From positions 128,895 to 192,894 of the forward strand of contig NZ_KQ948736.1 of assembly GCF_001514195.1 (NCBI RefSeq): 64,000 bases of DNA, in the 5' to 3' direction. The notes under the pieces were generated by a model. The model was not told the DNA's origin and did not search any database. It worked only from the letters and a program-made list of their open reading frames with translations. The DNA comes from Streptomyces griseorubiginosus (GTDB taxonomy: Bacteria > Actinomycetota > Actinomycetes > Streptomycetales > Streptomycetaceae). The translations under genes and the position numbers were made by a program. Below are positions 42,541 to 51,185 of the stretch, piece after piece; position 1 is the stretch's first letter; each line of letters starts with the position of its first letter.

Positions 42541-43188
42541 TCAACCCCCCAGGTTGAGCGTGAGTTTGGTGGCGGCGAACGCTTCCGCGTATCGCTCATG
42601 GCATTCGATGCCACGGATCCGGGCGAGGCCGAGGAAGGCCTCCCGGTCGTACCAGGGACGGTGCCGCTGCGAGGCGTAGTGCTCCTGGAGCAGCCGCACC
42701 TTCTCCTCGGCGATCTCCATCGACAGCGGCTGGTACGCCGCCATCCGGCCGAGGTCGCCGTCCCACTTGACGATCTCGTAGCCGAGGACCAGGTGGTCGC
42801 GGAAGGCGGTGGGCATCAGCTGCGCCAGGCCGCGGTGGTCCTGGTGGGCGTCGTCGGTGCGCGGGGCCAGGACCAGGTCGGGGTCGGTCTGCGCGCGCAG
42901 TTCCTCGACCGCGGCCTTGGCCTCGTCCCAGTGGACCGGCATCCGGCCGTCCGGCAGTTTGAGCACGGTCAGCCGCAGGTCGGCACCCGGGCAGAAGGCG
43001 GCGAGCGCGGCCCGCTCCTCCTGCTCGCGTTCGGTGCCGCCGCCGGAGAGCACCAGTGCGTCGACGCGCAGGCCCGGCCGCGCGTGGCACAGCGTCAGCA
43101 GTGTGCCGCCGGCGCCGATGGCGATGTCGTCGCAGTGCGCGCCCACCGCGACGATCCGGTCCAGGCGGCCGGCTCCGAGCCGGATCAC
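42541..43188 (-). CDS. PIG-L/LmbE-family deacetylase
   Basis: The 215-residue protein is a zinc-dependent PIG-L/LmbE family de-N-acetylase. The signature GAHCDDIAIGAGG at about residues 15-27 (normally AHPDDE) carries the metal ligands His and Asp, and TDDAHQDHRGLAQLMPTAF near 110 holds the second histidines. Members deacetylate GlcNAc on lipids, mycothiol precursors or antibiotic sugars. Here it may remove an acetyl group from a sugar of the repeat unit. GTG 43188 overlaps the cytidylyltransferase stop (GTGA). Confidence 0.88.
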   Translation of the reverse strand: MIRLGAGRLDRIVAVGAHCDDIAIGAGGTLLTLCHARPGLRVDALVLSGGGTEREQEERAALAAFCPGADLRLTVLKLPDGRMPVHWDEAKAAVEELRAQTDPDLVLAPRTDDAHQDHRGLAQLMPTAFRDHLVLGYEIVKWDGDLGRMAAYQPLSMEIAEEKVRLLQEHYASQRHRPWYDREAFLGLARIRGIECHERYAEAFAATKLTLNLGG

Positions 43189-43979
43189 GCGCCCACCGCC
43201 GCGCTGTCCTGCTCCCACACGGCCCACGGGCGCTCGCCGCGGGCGTAGGCCTCGTCGAGGGCGGCCCGCTCCTTGACGGTGTCGGTCGGCTTCCAGAAGC
43301 CGCGGTGCTGGTGGGCCACCAGGCGCCCCTGCTTGGCCAGTTGGGCGCAGCCGTCGGCGACGAGGTCGCCGTTCTCCGGGATGTGGTCGAAGACCTCCTG
43401 GCGGAGCACGAAGTAGCCGCCGTTCTCCCACAGCGGCATGTCGCTCACCGCGGTGATGCCGCCGACCAGGTTGTCCTCGCCCAGCTCCACGCAGTGGAAG
43501 GAGGACTGGGGCGGCACGACCATCATCGAGGCACCGGCGTCGCGCTGGGAGAACTTCTCGATCATCTCGGGCAGCGGGGCGTCGGTGAGGACGTCGGCGT
43601 AGTTGGCGAGGAACATCTCGTCGCCGTCCAGGTGGTGGCGCACCCGGCGCAGCCGCTCCCCGATCGGGGACTCGATGCCGGTCTGCGCGAAGGTGATCGT
43701 CCAGTCGGATATGTCGGTGGACAGCAGCTCGGTGCGGCCCTTGCGGAGCACGAAGTCGTTGGACGTCGTCTCCTCGTAGTTGAGGAAGAAGTCCTTGATG
43801 TGGTGGGCGCCGTAACCGAGGCACAGGATGAACTCCTTGTGCCCGAAGTGCGCGTAGTAGCGCATGACGTGCCAGATCAGGGGTCTCGGACCGACCATCG
43901 CCATGGGCTTGGGCACGTCGTCGGCGGTGCCGTTGCGCATCCGCATCCCGTAACCGCCGCAGAACAGGACGACCTTCAT
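43185..43979 (-). CDS. rfbF: Glucose-1-phosphate cytidylyltransferase-like nucleotidyltransferase
   Basis: The 264-residue enzyme resembles RfbF/DdhA, which makes CDP-glucose from CTP and glucose 1-phosphate, the entry to CDP-3,6-dideoxy and branched sugars. It begins MKVVLFCGGYGMRMRN (usually LAGGLGTR), then KPMAMVGPRPLIWHVMRYYAHFGHKEFILCLGY, and has FLANYADVLTD near residue 128 with the metal-binding Asp. ATG 43979 overlaps the methyltransferase stop. With the methyltransferase and epimerase genes on either side it forms a sugar-modification subcluster. Confidence 0.88.
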   Translation of the reverse strand: MKVVLFCGGYGMRMRNGTADDVPKPMAMVGPRPLIWHVMRYYAHFGHKEFILCLGYGAHHIKDFFLNYEETTSNDFVLRKGRTELLSTDISDWTITFAQTGIESPIGERLRRVRHHLDGDEMFLANYADVLTDAPLPEMIEKFSQRDAGASMMVVPPQSSFHCVELGEDNLVGGITAVSDMPLWENGGYFVLRQEVFDHIPENGDLVADGCAQLAKQGRLVAHQHRGFWKPTDTVKERAALDEAYARGERPWAVWEQDSAAVGA

Positions 43980-45229
43980 GCTGTGACCTTTCGGGACGCG
44001 ACCTCGACGATGCTCAGTTCCGGGATGGGGAAGACAAGCCGGCCGCCCCACTCGTGCACGTAGGACAGCTGCTCGGTGAGTTCGGCGCGCAGGTTCCACG
44101 GCAGGACGAGCACGTAGTCCGGCTTGTCGACGGCGATCTGCTCGGGAGCGAGGATCGGGATGCGGGTGCCGGGGGTGAACCGGCCGTGCTTGTACGGGTT
44201 GCGGTCGACCGTGTACGCGAGCAGGTCGGGCCGGATGCCGCAGTGGTTGAGCAGCGTGTTGCCCTTGCCGGGGGCGCCGTAGCCGACGACCGTCTCGCCG
44301 CGCTCGGCCGCCTCGATGAGGAACTTGAGGAGGTCGCGGCGCACCTTGGCCACCCGGGCGGAGAACTCGGTGTAGCCGGACAGCTCCTGGAGACCTGCGG
44401 CCTTCTCGCGGGCCAGTACGTCGGCCACCCGCTCGCTCGGTTCGCCGGCCGCCTCGGCGGGGCGGGCCCACAGCCGGATGGAGCCGCCGTGCGTGGGCAG
44501 CAACTCGACGTCCACGAGGGCGAGTCCGCCGCTGGCGAGGGCCCGGATCGCGGAGGCGACCGTGTAGTACTGGAAGTGCTCGTGGTAGATCGTGTCGTAC
44601 TGGTTGTCCTCGATCAGGGTCAGCAGGTGCTGCACCTCGATGGAGACCCAGCCGTCGTCGGCGACGAGAGCGCGCAGGCCCTGGGTGAAGCCGATCACGT
44701 CGGGGATGTGCGCGTACACGTTGTTGGCCACGACGAGGTTCGCCGGTCCGTGCTCGGCGCGGACGGCCGCGCCGGTCTCCGGGCTGAGGAACTCGGTGAG
44801 CGTGGGCACGCCCTTGTCCCGTGCCGCCGCGCCGACGTTGACCGACGGCTCGATGCCCAGGCAGCGGATCCCCCGGTCCACCACGTGCTTCAGCAGGTAT
44901 CCGTCGTTGCTCGCGACCTCGACCACGAAGGCCTCGGAGGGGTCGAGCCCCGCCCGCTCCACGGCACCGGCGACGAAGGTCCGCGCGTGCTCCACCCAGG
45001 AGGTCGAGAACGACGAGAAGTACGCGTACTCCTTGAAGGTCTCCTCCGGTGTGATCAGCGGCGGGATCTGCGCGAGCCAGCAGTCGGTGCACACCTGGAG
45101 GTGCAGCGGGTAGGCGGGCTCCGGCTGGTCCAGTTGGTCCGCGGCCAGGAAGCTCTCGCAGGGTGGCGTCGCCCCGAGGTCGACGACGCTCGCCATCGCC
45201 TCCGAGCCGCACAGTCGGCATCGTGTCAT
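43976..45229 (-). CDS. NDP-sugar C-methyltransferase-like SAM-dependent enzyme
   Basis: The 417-residue protein has the three-domain layout of NDP-hexose C-methyltransferases (TcaB9/CloU type): an N-terminal zinc-binding domain (CRLCGS at 4-9 and VCTDCWLAQIP near 47), a SAM-binding domain (VVEVASNDGYLLKHVVDRG near 103) with ANNVYAHIPDV and YDTIYHEHFQYYT, and a C-terminal domain (VVGYGAPGKGNTLLNHCGI near 315). Such enzymes add a methyl branch to C3 of 4-keto sugars. ATG 45229 overlaps the glycosyltransferase stop. A methyl-branched deoxysugar in the polymer is inferred. Confidence 0.9.
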   Translation of the reverse strand: MTRCRLCGSEAMASVVDLGATPPCESFLAADQLDQPEPAYPLHLQVCTDCWLAQIPPLITPEETFKEYAYFSSFSTSWVEHARTFVAGAVERAGLDPSEAFVVEVASNDGYLLKHVVDRGIRCLGIEPSVNVGAAARDKGVPTLTEFLSPETGAAVRAEHGPANLVVANNVYAHIPDVIGFTQGLRALVADDGWVSIEVQHLLTLIEDNQYDTIYHEHFQYYTVASAIRALASGGLALVDVELLPTHGGSIRLWARPAEAAGEPSERVADVLAREKAAGLQELSGYTEFSARVAKVRRDLLKFLIEAAERGETVVGYGAPGKGNTLLNHCGIRPDLLAYTVDRNPYKHGRFTPGTRIPILAPEQIAVDKPDYVLVLPWNLRAELTEQLSYVHEWGGRLVFPIPELSIVEVASRKVTA

Positions 45230-46467
45230 CTGTTGTTCCCATCCCCCCAGCTCGCGCGGGTGTCCCCGTCGCGAGTCAGTGCTGACCGACCCGCGATCGC
45301 GGTGCGGTACTCCTCCACCAGGCGGTCGAGGCCGACCGCCGGGCTGAAACCCTGTTCGTAACGGCGCCGGGCCGCCTCGCCCATCGCCCGGTTGCGGTCC
45401 GGTTCGGCCGCGATCCGGCGGATGCCGGACGCGAGCGAGGCGGACTCGCCCGGCTGGTGCAGCAGCCCGGTCACCCCGTCCTCGACGAGTTCGACGAACG
45501 CGCCGTGCCCGGCGGCGACCACCGGCACCCCGGCCGCCATCGCCTCCACGACCACCAGGCCGAACGCCTCCAGCCACGTCGAGGGCGCCACCACGGCCAC
45601 CGACCGGGCGATGGCCTTCTGGCACTCCGCCGTGTCCAGCAGGCCGACCCAGCGCACGTCGTCCCGGCCCGCCGCCCAGGCGCTGACCTCCGCCTCCAGC
45701 GGTCCGGTGCCGGCGATCACGAGCGGTACGCCCACTCCGCCGCCCGCCGCGATCTCGTCCCACGCGGCCATGAGCAGCCGTACGCCCTTGGCCTCCGCGA
45801 GCCGGCCGAGATACAGCACATGCTCGCCGGTGTCCGTGCGGCGCGCGTCCGGGTCCGGCACGAAGTTGTGCTTCACCGCCAGCCGCTCGGCAGGCATCCC
45901 GGCGTTCACCAGGACGTCCCGCTGCGCGCCGGAGATGCACAGGAAGCGCTCCACACCGGACCACCACCGCTTCCGGTTGGCCGACAGGCTGACCGCGAGC
46001 GGCACGGTCGCGAGACGCGAGCCCCGGTAGCAGCCGTGCCGGACGGCGGGCAGCGGCGTGGCGCCGACGCACTCGGTGCACGGCCGGCCGTCCCGCTGGA
46101 GGGTGCCGGGCGGGCAGATCTGCGTGTAGTTGTGCAGGGTCGCCACGGCCGGCACTCCGGCGTCGGCGCAGGCGGCGAGGACCGCGGGCGACAGCAGCGG
46201 GAAGACGTTGTGGACGTGGACGACGTCGGGCCGCTCGGCGCGCAGCCGGTCGGCGAGTTCCCGGCGGACCGCCGCGTTCCACGGCACCCGCAGGGGCAGC
46301 GCGGCCTTGGCGAGGAGGGACATGGAGCCGATGTCGTCGCTGCGCCGCTCGAACAGCTCGACCCGGTGGCCGCCCGAACGCAGCAGCTCCACCTCCTGGT
46401 CGACGACCTTGTTCTCGCCGCTCGGCTGCGCCGAGGCGTAGCGGTTGTGCACCACGAGGACGTGCAT
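45226..46467 (-). CDS. Family 4 glycosyltransferase
   Basis: The 413-residue GT-B enzyme has an N-terminal acceptor domain (MHVLVVHNRYASAQPSGENKVVDQEVELLRSGG; RPDVVHVHNVFPLLSP) and a C-terminal donor domain with VLYLGRLAEAKGVRLLMAAW, VPLVIAGTGPLEAEV, and the EX7E-type region WLEAFGLVVVEAMAAGVPVVAAGHG. A cysteine pair motif (CPPGTLQRDGRPCTECVGA) near residue 118 is common in this GT4 subgroup. It acts in the cytoplasm on the lipid-linked intermediate. ATG 46467 lies two bases after the upstream stop. Confidence 0.92.
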   Translation of the reverse strand: MHVLVVHNRYASAQPSGENKVVDQEVELLRSGGHRVELFERRSDDIGSMSLLAKAALPLRVPWNAAVRRELADRLRAERPDVVHVHNVFPLLSPAVLAACADAGVPAVATLHNYTQICPPGTLQRDGRPCTECVGATPLPAVRHGCYRGSRLATVPLAVSLSANRKRWWSGVERFLCISGAQRDVLVNAGMPAERLAVKHNFVPDPDARRTDTGEHVLYLGRLAEAKGVRLLMAAWDEIAAGGGVGVPLVIAGTGPLEAEVSAWAAGRDDVRWVGLLDTAECQKAIARSVAVVAPSTWLEAFGLVVVEAMAAGVPVVAAGHGAFVELVEDGVTGLLHQPGESASLASGIRRIAAEPDRNRAMGEAARRRYEQGFSPAVGLDRLVEEYRTAIAGRSALTRDGDTRASWGDGNNR

Positions 46468-46469
46468 GC

Positions 46470-47711
46470 TCACCTCACCTCCGTTCTCTGGGCCCAGCGC
46501 GGGACGCGTGGTCGGGGGACGGCGGGCGTCCCGGGGGCAGGGGCCTCGGCGGGTGCCGCCAACAGCGAGACGGCCAGGGCCAGATGGAGCAGGTACGGCG
46601 AGGCGTCGCCGAGGCCGGCCTCGGTGTACGAGGCGATCGCGCAGTAGCTGATCAGGAAGATCGCGCAGGCCCGCTGGAGCGACGGCGGCCGCAGCAGCGC
46701 GACTCCGCCCAGCACGACGATGAACGCCGCGACCAGGCCGACGCCGATCAGTCCCTGCTCGTTGTAGACGGCCAGCCAGCTGTTGTCGATCGGCAGGCCG
46801 CCGAACGACTTGTCGCCCAGACCGACGCCGAACCACTTCTCCCCGGTCGTGCGGGGCGCGGCCAGCAGGGCGTCCCAGACCTTGGCGCGACCGGTGAGGC
46901 TGGAGAAGTTGTCCTTGCTCTGTCCGCGCAGGAACCACGCCTGGAGCGCGCCGGCGAACCCCACCGCGGCGACCGTGGCGATCGCCACCGACCAGGTGAA
47001 GAACCGGCGGGCCGCGGAGCTGGTCATCAGCAGCGAGCCGATCGCCAGCACCAGGCCGAGCAGCAGACCGAGCGTGGCCGTGCGGGTGTGGGTCAGCGCG
47101 AGCAGCACGAGGGAGGGCACGATGACCACCGCCGCGCTGGTCCGGTCGATGCGGCGCCCCAGCAGGAGCAGCGCGGTGAGCCCGATGATCACCGCGGCGT
47201 ACTGGCCGATCTGCGGCGGGGTGAGCGGCCACAGCGCGCCGACCAGCCGTCCGCCGTAGAGGTCCGGCAGGGCCGCACCCGGGGAGATGGCAAGGCCGAG
47301 GGCCACCGACCCGAGCACCGCGAAGTACATCCGGATGTGGTGCCGTACGAACGTCAGGCTGCCGTCCCACCAGCGGCTGAGCAGCCACAGCGTGCCGACG
47401 AAGAGGGTCAGCCGGAAGCAGCGGAACAGCGCGCCGAACCCGGACTCCAGGTGGGCGCTGGAGATCACGCTCGTCACCAGCAGCAGGGTCAGCAGGAACA
47501 CGTACGCGTTCGGCCGGACCCGCAGCCGGGCGTTGATCACGAGGGCCAGGGTGAACGCCGCGACCAGCGAGCCCATGGTGACCATCTGGATGAGGGAGCG
47601 GGGCAGCGGGACGATGGTCACCGCCCCGGCGGAGCCGAGCGTGTTGAGGACCAGCAGCCCCCAGATCACCCCGACGATCCTCGGTGTGCGCTCCGTCTCC
47701 ATCTCAGTCAC
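46470..47711 (-). CDS. O-antigen ligase/polymerase-like membrane protein (Wzy candidate)
   Basis: The 413-residue protein has about 10-12 membrane helices and the large periplasmic loop of the O-antigen ligase/polymerase (WaaL/Wzy) family. The family pattern is seen in LLALTHTRTATLGLLLGLVLA (Arg-rich turn), SSLTGRAKVWDALLAAPRTTGEKWFGVGLG near 265-295 and the IDNSWLAVYNEQGLIGVGL helix near 305. It most likely polymerises repeat units outside the membrane. GTG 47711 overlaps the beta-helix gene stop; ATG 47702 is another possible start. Confidence 0.87.
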   Translation of the reverse strand: MTEMETERTPRIVGVIWGLLVLNTLGSAGAVTIVPLPRSLIQMVTMGSLVAAFTLALVINARLRVRPNAYVFLLTLLLVTSVISSAHLESGFGALFRCFRLTLFVGTLWLLSRWWDGSLTFVRHHIRMYFAVLGSVALGLAISPGAALPDLYGGRLVGALWPLTPPQIGQYAAVIIGLTALLLLGRRIDRTSAAVVIVPSLVLLALTHTRTATLGLLLGLVLAIGSLLMTSSAARRFFTWSVAIATVAAVGFAGALQAWFLRGQSKDNFSSLTGRAKVWDALLAAPRTTGEKWFGVGLGDKSFGGLPIDNSWLAVYNEQGLIGVGLVAAFIVVLGGVALLRPPSLQRACAIFLISYCAIASYTEAGLGDASPYLLHLALAVSLLAAPAEAPAPGTPAVPRPRVPRWAQRTEVR

Positions 47712-49248
47712 CCGCCTTCGGGTCGGTGGTGAGGGTGCTGCCCGTGTCCTGCCGGTACGGCACGCTCTGCCACTGCGTGAAGTCGAGCACCTCGGCCGGG
47801 TCGTGGGCGACGAAGTGCCAGGGGCCGACGTAGACGTTGTCGTGCCAGCGGTTGTGCTGCCCGGTGGTGATCGCGTCGGCCACGGCCTCGCCCTTGTACG
47901 GCGACCAGTCCGGGTAGGTGCCGTAGTTGGACAGCACCGCCATCCGGTCGCACTTGGTCGTGCACTTGACGACGGAGGTGTCCAGCACGAAGCGGTTGTC
48001 GTGGATGTCCACCCGCTGGGTCTTCCAACGGCAGTCGGAGTGGAGCGGCTCCTTGTCGATCGCCGGCTTCTTGCAGCTGCTCGTCTTCTTCACCAGCAAC
48101 GTGCAGTCACCGGAGGAGGTGTTGGCCGGGCTGTTGCAGAACCGGTCGGCGTTCTCCCACAGGGTGATGCCGGACCAGTTGTCCTCCAGCAGGTTCCGGT
48201 CGATCTCGATCTTGTCGGTGCGGGCCTTGACCCGGGGTTCGCCGCCCGACTCGGACAGGTAGATCGTCGCGAACGGGAAGCTGTCGCCCTTGTCGGCCGC
48301 CTTGCGGCCCTCGACCCAGTTGTTCCGCCGGATCGTGTTGTTGCGGATGATCGCGTTGTAGCTGATCTCGTAGATGAGCGCGGCACCGTCGTTGGCCTCG
48401 ATCACGTTGTTCTCGATGAGGAAGTCGTTGTTGTTGGTGTCCGCCCACAGCCCGGTCCCCCGGTTGTCGTGCACCCAGTTCCCGCGGACGTCGGCGCCGT
48501 CGACGGCCCAGAACTTGATGCCTCCGGTGCAGCCGCAGCCCGGCTTGCGCCGCTCCCAGTCGCCGGTGTTGTTGCCCACGATCTCGTTGCCCTCGACCAC
48601 AAGGCCGGTGATACGGCCGTTGCCCTTGTAGGCGTTCATGCCGTACTGGCCGTTGTCGCGCAGGCAGCTGTCGCGGACCTGCTGGCGGGCACCGGCCATC
48701 AGTCCGGCACCGGAGTTGTGCTGGATCGTCGCGTCCTCGATGACCCAGCCGTCGGCGGAGTCGTGGTTGACCACGCCCTCGTCCGTCGGCGCCACGAATC
48801 CCTGCACGGTCAGGTGACTGATGGTGACGTCGGGGGCGCTGCCGCTGAACGCGTACTGGTTCTTCCTGCCGCCGTCGAGCACCGCGCCGGGCGCCCCGAG
48901 GTAGCGGTCCCCCTTCTTGGGGACGACCTGGGCGTAGCGGTCCGGGTCGAGCCGGTGCGTGCCCGGCCGGAGCCAGAACGTGGTGTTCGGGGGGCTCTTC
49001 CTGGTCTTGGCCGCCAGGTCGCCGACCTTCGCGGGGTCGACGGTCACCGCGCCCGCCGGCGCCTTGGCCGGTCCGGCCTCGGGGTGGGCGCACACCCGGG
49101 CCGGGGACTCGGACCGGGCTCCGGACGTGGTCGGCACGGCGGCGGGCTTCGAGTCGGCTTCCTGCGTACCGCTGTCACAGCCGGTCGCCAGCAGGGCCAG
49201 CGTCAGCGGTGCCACCGCCCACGCCCAGAGCCGCCTCCTGATCTCCAC
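47704..49248 (-). CDS. Right-handed beta-helix lipoprotein
   Basis: The 514-residue protein has a lipoprotein signal (RRRLWAWAVAPLTLALLATGC, Cys at about residue 22), a short linker, and then a parallel beta-helix with many PbH1-type repeats (VTISHLTVQGF, WVIEDATIQHNSGAG, ADVRGNWVHDNRGTGLW, FLIENNVIEANDG, AIIRNNTIRRNNW). This fold is shared by pectate lyases, alginate epimerases (AlgG) and NosD-like proteins. No catalytic residues can be assigned by eye. Paired cysteines in the C-terminal third may form disulfides. GTG 49248 follows AGGGGGG. It lies next to the heparinase-family gene, so a role in modifying or holding an acidic polysaccharide is inferred. Confidence 0.87.
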   Translation of the reverse strand: MEIRRRLWAWAVAPLTLALLATGCDSGTQEADSKPAAVPTTSGARSESPARVCAHPEAGPAKAPAGAVTVDPAKVGDLAAKTRKSPPNTTFWLRPGTHRLDPDRYAQVVPKKGDRYLGAPGAVLDGGRKNQYAFSGSAPDVTISHLTVQGFVAPTDEGVVNHDSADGWVIEDATIQHNSGAGLMAGARQQVRDSCLRDNGQYGMNAYKGNGRITGLVVEGNEIVGNNTGDWERRKPGCGCTGGIKFWAVDGADVRGNWVHDNRGTGLWADTNNNDFLIENNVIEANDGAALIYEISYNAIIRNNTIRRNNWVEGRKAADKGDSFPFATIYLSESGGEPRVKARTDKIEIDRNLLEDNWSGITLWENADRFCNSPANTSSGDCTLLVKKTSSCKKPAIDKEPLHSDCRWKTQRVDIHDNRFVLDTSVVKCTTKCDRMAVLSNYGTYPDWSPYKGEAVADAITTGQHNRWHDNVYVGPWHFVAHDPAEVLDFTQWQSVPYRQDTGSTLTTDPKAGD

Positions 49249-49256
49249 GTGCCCCC

Positions 49257-51185
49257 CTAACCGCGGAACCTGAGCACGGTGGTGAAACCCTCCGTGCTGT
49301 CGGTGGTGCCGGTGCCGATCAGGGTGGTGGCGGGTTCCTTGCGCCCGAATCCTTCGGAGTACCAGCCCAGCGGCGGCTCGGTCTCGCCGCGGTGGGCCTG
49401 CCAGGACAGCTGCGCGGGCAGGTCGAGCACGGCGGAGCGGTCCTCGCCGTCGCGGGTCCAGGTGAGCCGCGCCTGGTTCCCGGCCAGTTCGGCGGTGATC
49501 GCCGGGCCGAGGTGGAACGCCAGCCGTGCCTCCCGGCGCGGGCCGTCCACCTCGTCCACGATCCTCAACTCCTGCTCGTCGGCGGCCAGTTCCACCTGCC
49601 GGCGGTGCACGGAACCCTGGTAGCCGTCGTGTTCGGCGCTCCAGCGGGCCCCTTCCGCCGTCAGGACCCGGCTCTGCGCATGCCGGGTCCACAGGAACGG
49701 GCCGCCGGAGACGGACTGGTCCGCGCCGTCCAGCTGGAGGGTGTTGTGGCCGAGGGTCGAGCGGAAGTACTGCCGCCACTCGGGCTGCCCGTGGTAGCAG
49801 TACGTCCCCGGGTCGGCGAGCACGTCGACGCCGTCGTGCCGGACCTCCACGGAGAGCGCGTCCGCGTGGGCGTGCGCGGCGATGGACAGGAAGCCGTGCG
49901 GGCCGCCGTCGCAGCGGACCCAGATCTCCTCCGGGCCGCGCAGGATCGTCATGCCTGCGTCGGCGAAGTGGGTGGGGCGGCTCGCCGGGCGGGTCACGGA
50001 GGGTTCCGCGGGCTTGACGAGCGCGGCCAGCAGCGGGGTGCGCACGTCGGTGCCGGTCACCGTCGGCCACCAGTCGAGGCGGCCGAACACGGCGTCCCCG
50101 GTGGCCAGCAGGGAGGCCCAGCGGTCGGTTCCCGCGCCGTCCACGATCAGTCCGTGTCCGTCGTCCGCGTCCCCCTGGCGGGGCGGCCGCAGCCGGTTGT
50201 CCACGACGGCCGCGAGCGCGTCGGTCATGCGCAGCAGCACCAGGCGCACGGTCGCGGGGACCTGCACTCCGGCGGCGTCGGCCTCGGCCAGTGCGGCCAG
50301 GCCGAGTTCCAGGACCAGACCGTGGTACTCGGTGGCCAGCTCGCGGTTGAGGCCGGAGAGATAGGTGTTGGCGCGCAGCTGCCGCTCCAGCGAACGCAGC
50401 GCGCCGGTCCGCCAGCGTGCCGACTCGGGGAACCAGTCGAACGCGCAGGCGGCGGCCAACTGACCGGCGTCCTCGGCGATGACGTGGTTGTTCGCCGAGG
50501 AGCCCCGGCTGGGGAAGGCGGCGAGCCAGCGCTGGTGGTGCCAGATCTGGTTGCGCGCCACCGGGTTGTCCTCGAACAGCCCGGCCGCGCCCGGCCAGCC
50601 TTCGAGCAGTCGGCGGACCCACACCCAGGACATGAGCCGGATGCCCAGCTCGATGCCGCTGAGCCAGTGGACGCCGCGCAGCGGGGGGTTGGCCTGCCAC
50701 CACGACCGCAGGTGCTCGGCCACCCGCTCGGCGTACCGCTCGTCGCCGGTGAGCGCGTAGGCGGCCGCGAGCTGGGTGAGGTACTGGTGCCGGGACGGCT
50801 CCCAGATCTGCTTGATGTCCCCGACCGCGTCCTCGCTGCGGTACGGCACGTCGAAGGCGTAGCCCTCGGGTGCCCGGCGCCCGGTCTTCGGGTCGAACCA
50901 CCAGTCCGGGTCGGCCAGGTCGTCGCGGACCACGCCGAAGAACTCGGCGTGCCCGTCCATGAGCAGGTCCGCCTCGGCGACGAGACGCTTGGCGGCATCC
51001 GGGGGTACGGCGGCGATCGTGCCGGCGGGCAGCACCGCGGTGAACCGGGCGCCGGTCACGTTCGGGCAGTCGGGCGGCGTCGCACGCCAGCGCCGTCTGC
51101 GCACCGTGTCGGCCACCCGGCCCGCGACCTCCTGCGGCCCCATCCGGGACAGCCGCCGGAGGTACCAGCCCACGCTCATCGTCAT
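49257..51185 (-). CDS. Heparinase II/III-family polysaccharide lyase
   Basis: The 642-residue protein has an N-terminal alpha/alpha toroid (about 1-350) and a C-terminal heparinase II/III-like beta-sheet domain. Notable stretches are SSANNHVIAEDAG near 222-234 (the usual Asn-His active-site region), LSGLNRELATEYHGLVLELGLAAL near 280 with the catalytic-type Tyr, and FLSIAAHAHADALSVEVRHDGVDVLADPGTYCYHG near 435-470, whose AHAHADALS holds zinc-binding and catalytic His. No signal peptide is visible. Related proteins act on uronic-acid polymers such as alginate or heparin. ATG 51185 overlaps the upstream stop by one base. Confidence 0.88.
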   Translation of the reverse strand: MTMSVGWYLRRLSRMGPQEVAGRVADTVRRRRWRATPPDCPNVTGARFTAVLPAGTIAAVPPDAAKRLVAEADLLMDGHAEFFGVVRDDLADPDWWFDPKTGRRAPEGYAFDVPYRSEDAVGDIKQIWEPSRHQYLTQLAAAYALTGDERYAERVAEHLRSWWQANPPLRGVHWLSGIELGIRLMSWVWVRRLLEGWPGAAGLFEDNPVARNQIWHHQRWLAAFPSRGSSANNHVIAEDAGQLAAACAFDWFPESARWRTGALRSLERQLRANTYLSGLNRELATEYHGLVLELGLAALAEADAAGVQVPATVRLVLLRMTDALAAVVDNRLRPPRQGDADDGHGLIVDGAGTDRWASLLATGDAVFGRLDWWPTVTGTDVRTPLLAALVKPAEPSVTRPASRPTHFADAGMTILRGPEEIWVRCDGGPHGFLSIAAHAHADALSVEVRHDGVDVLADPGTYCYHGQPEWRQYFRSTLGHNTLQLDGADQSVSGGPFLWTRHAQSRVLTAEGARWSAEHDGYQGSVHRRQVELAADEQELRIVDEVDGPRREARLAFHLGPAITAELAGNQARLTWTRDGEDRSAVLDLPAQLSWQAHRGETEPPLGWYSEGFGRKEPATTLIGTGTTDSTEGFTTVLRFRG

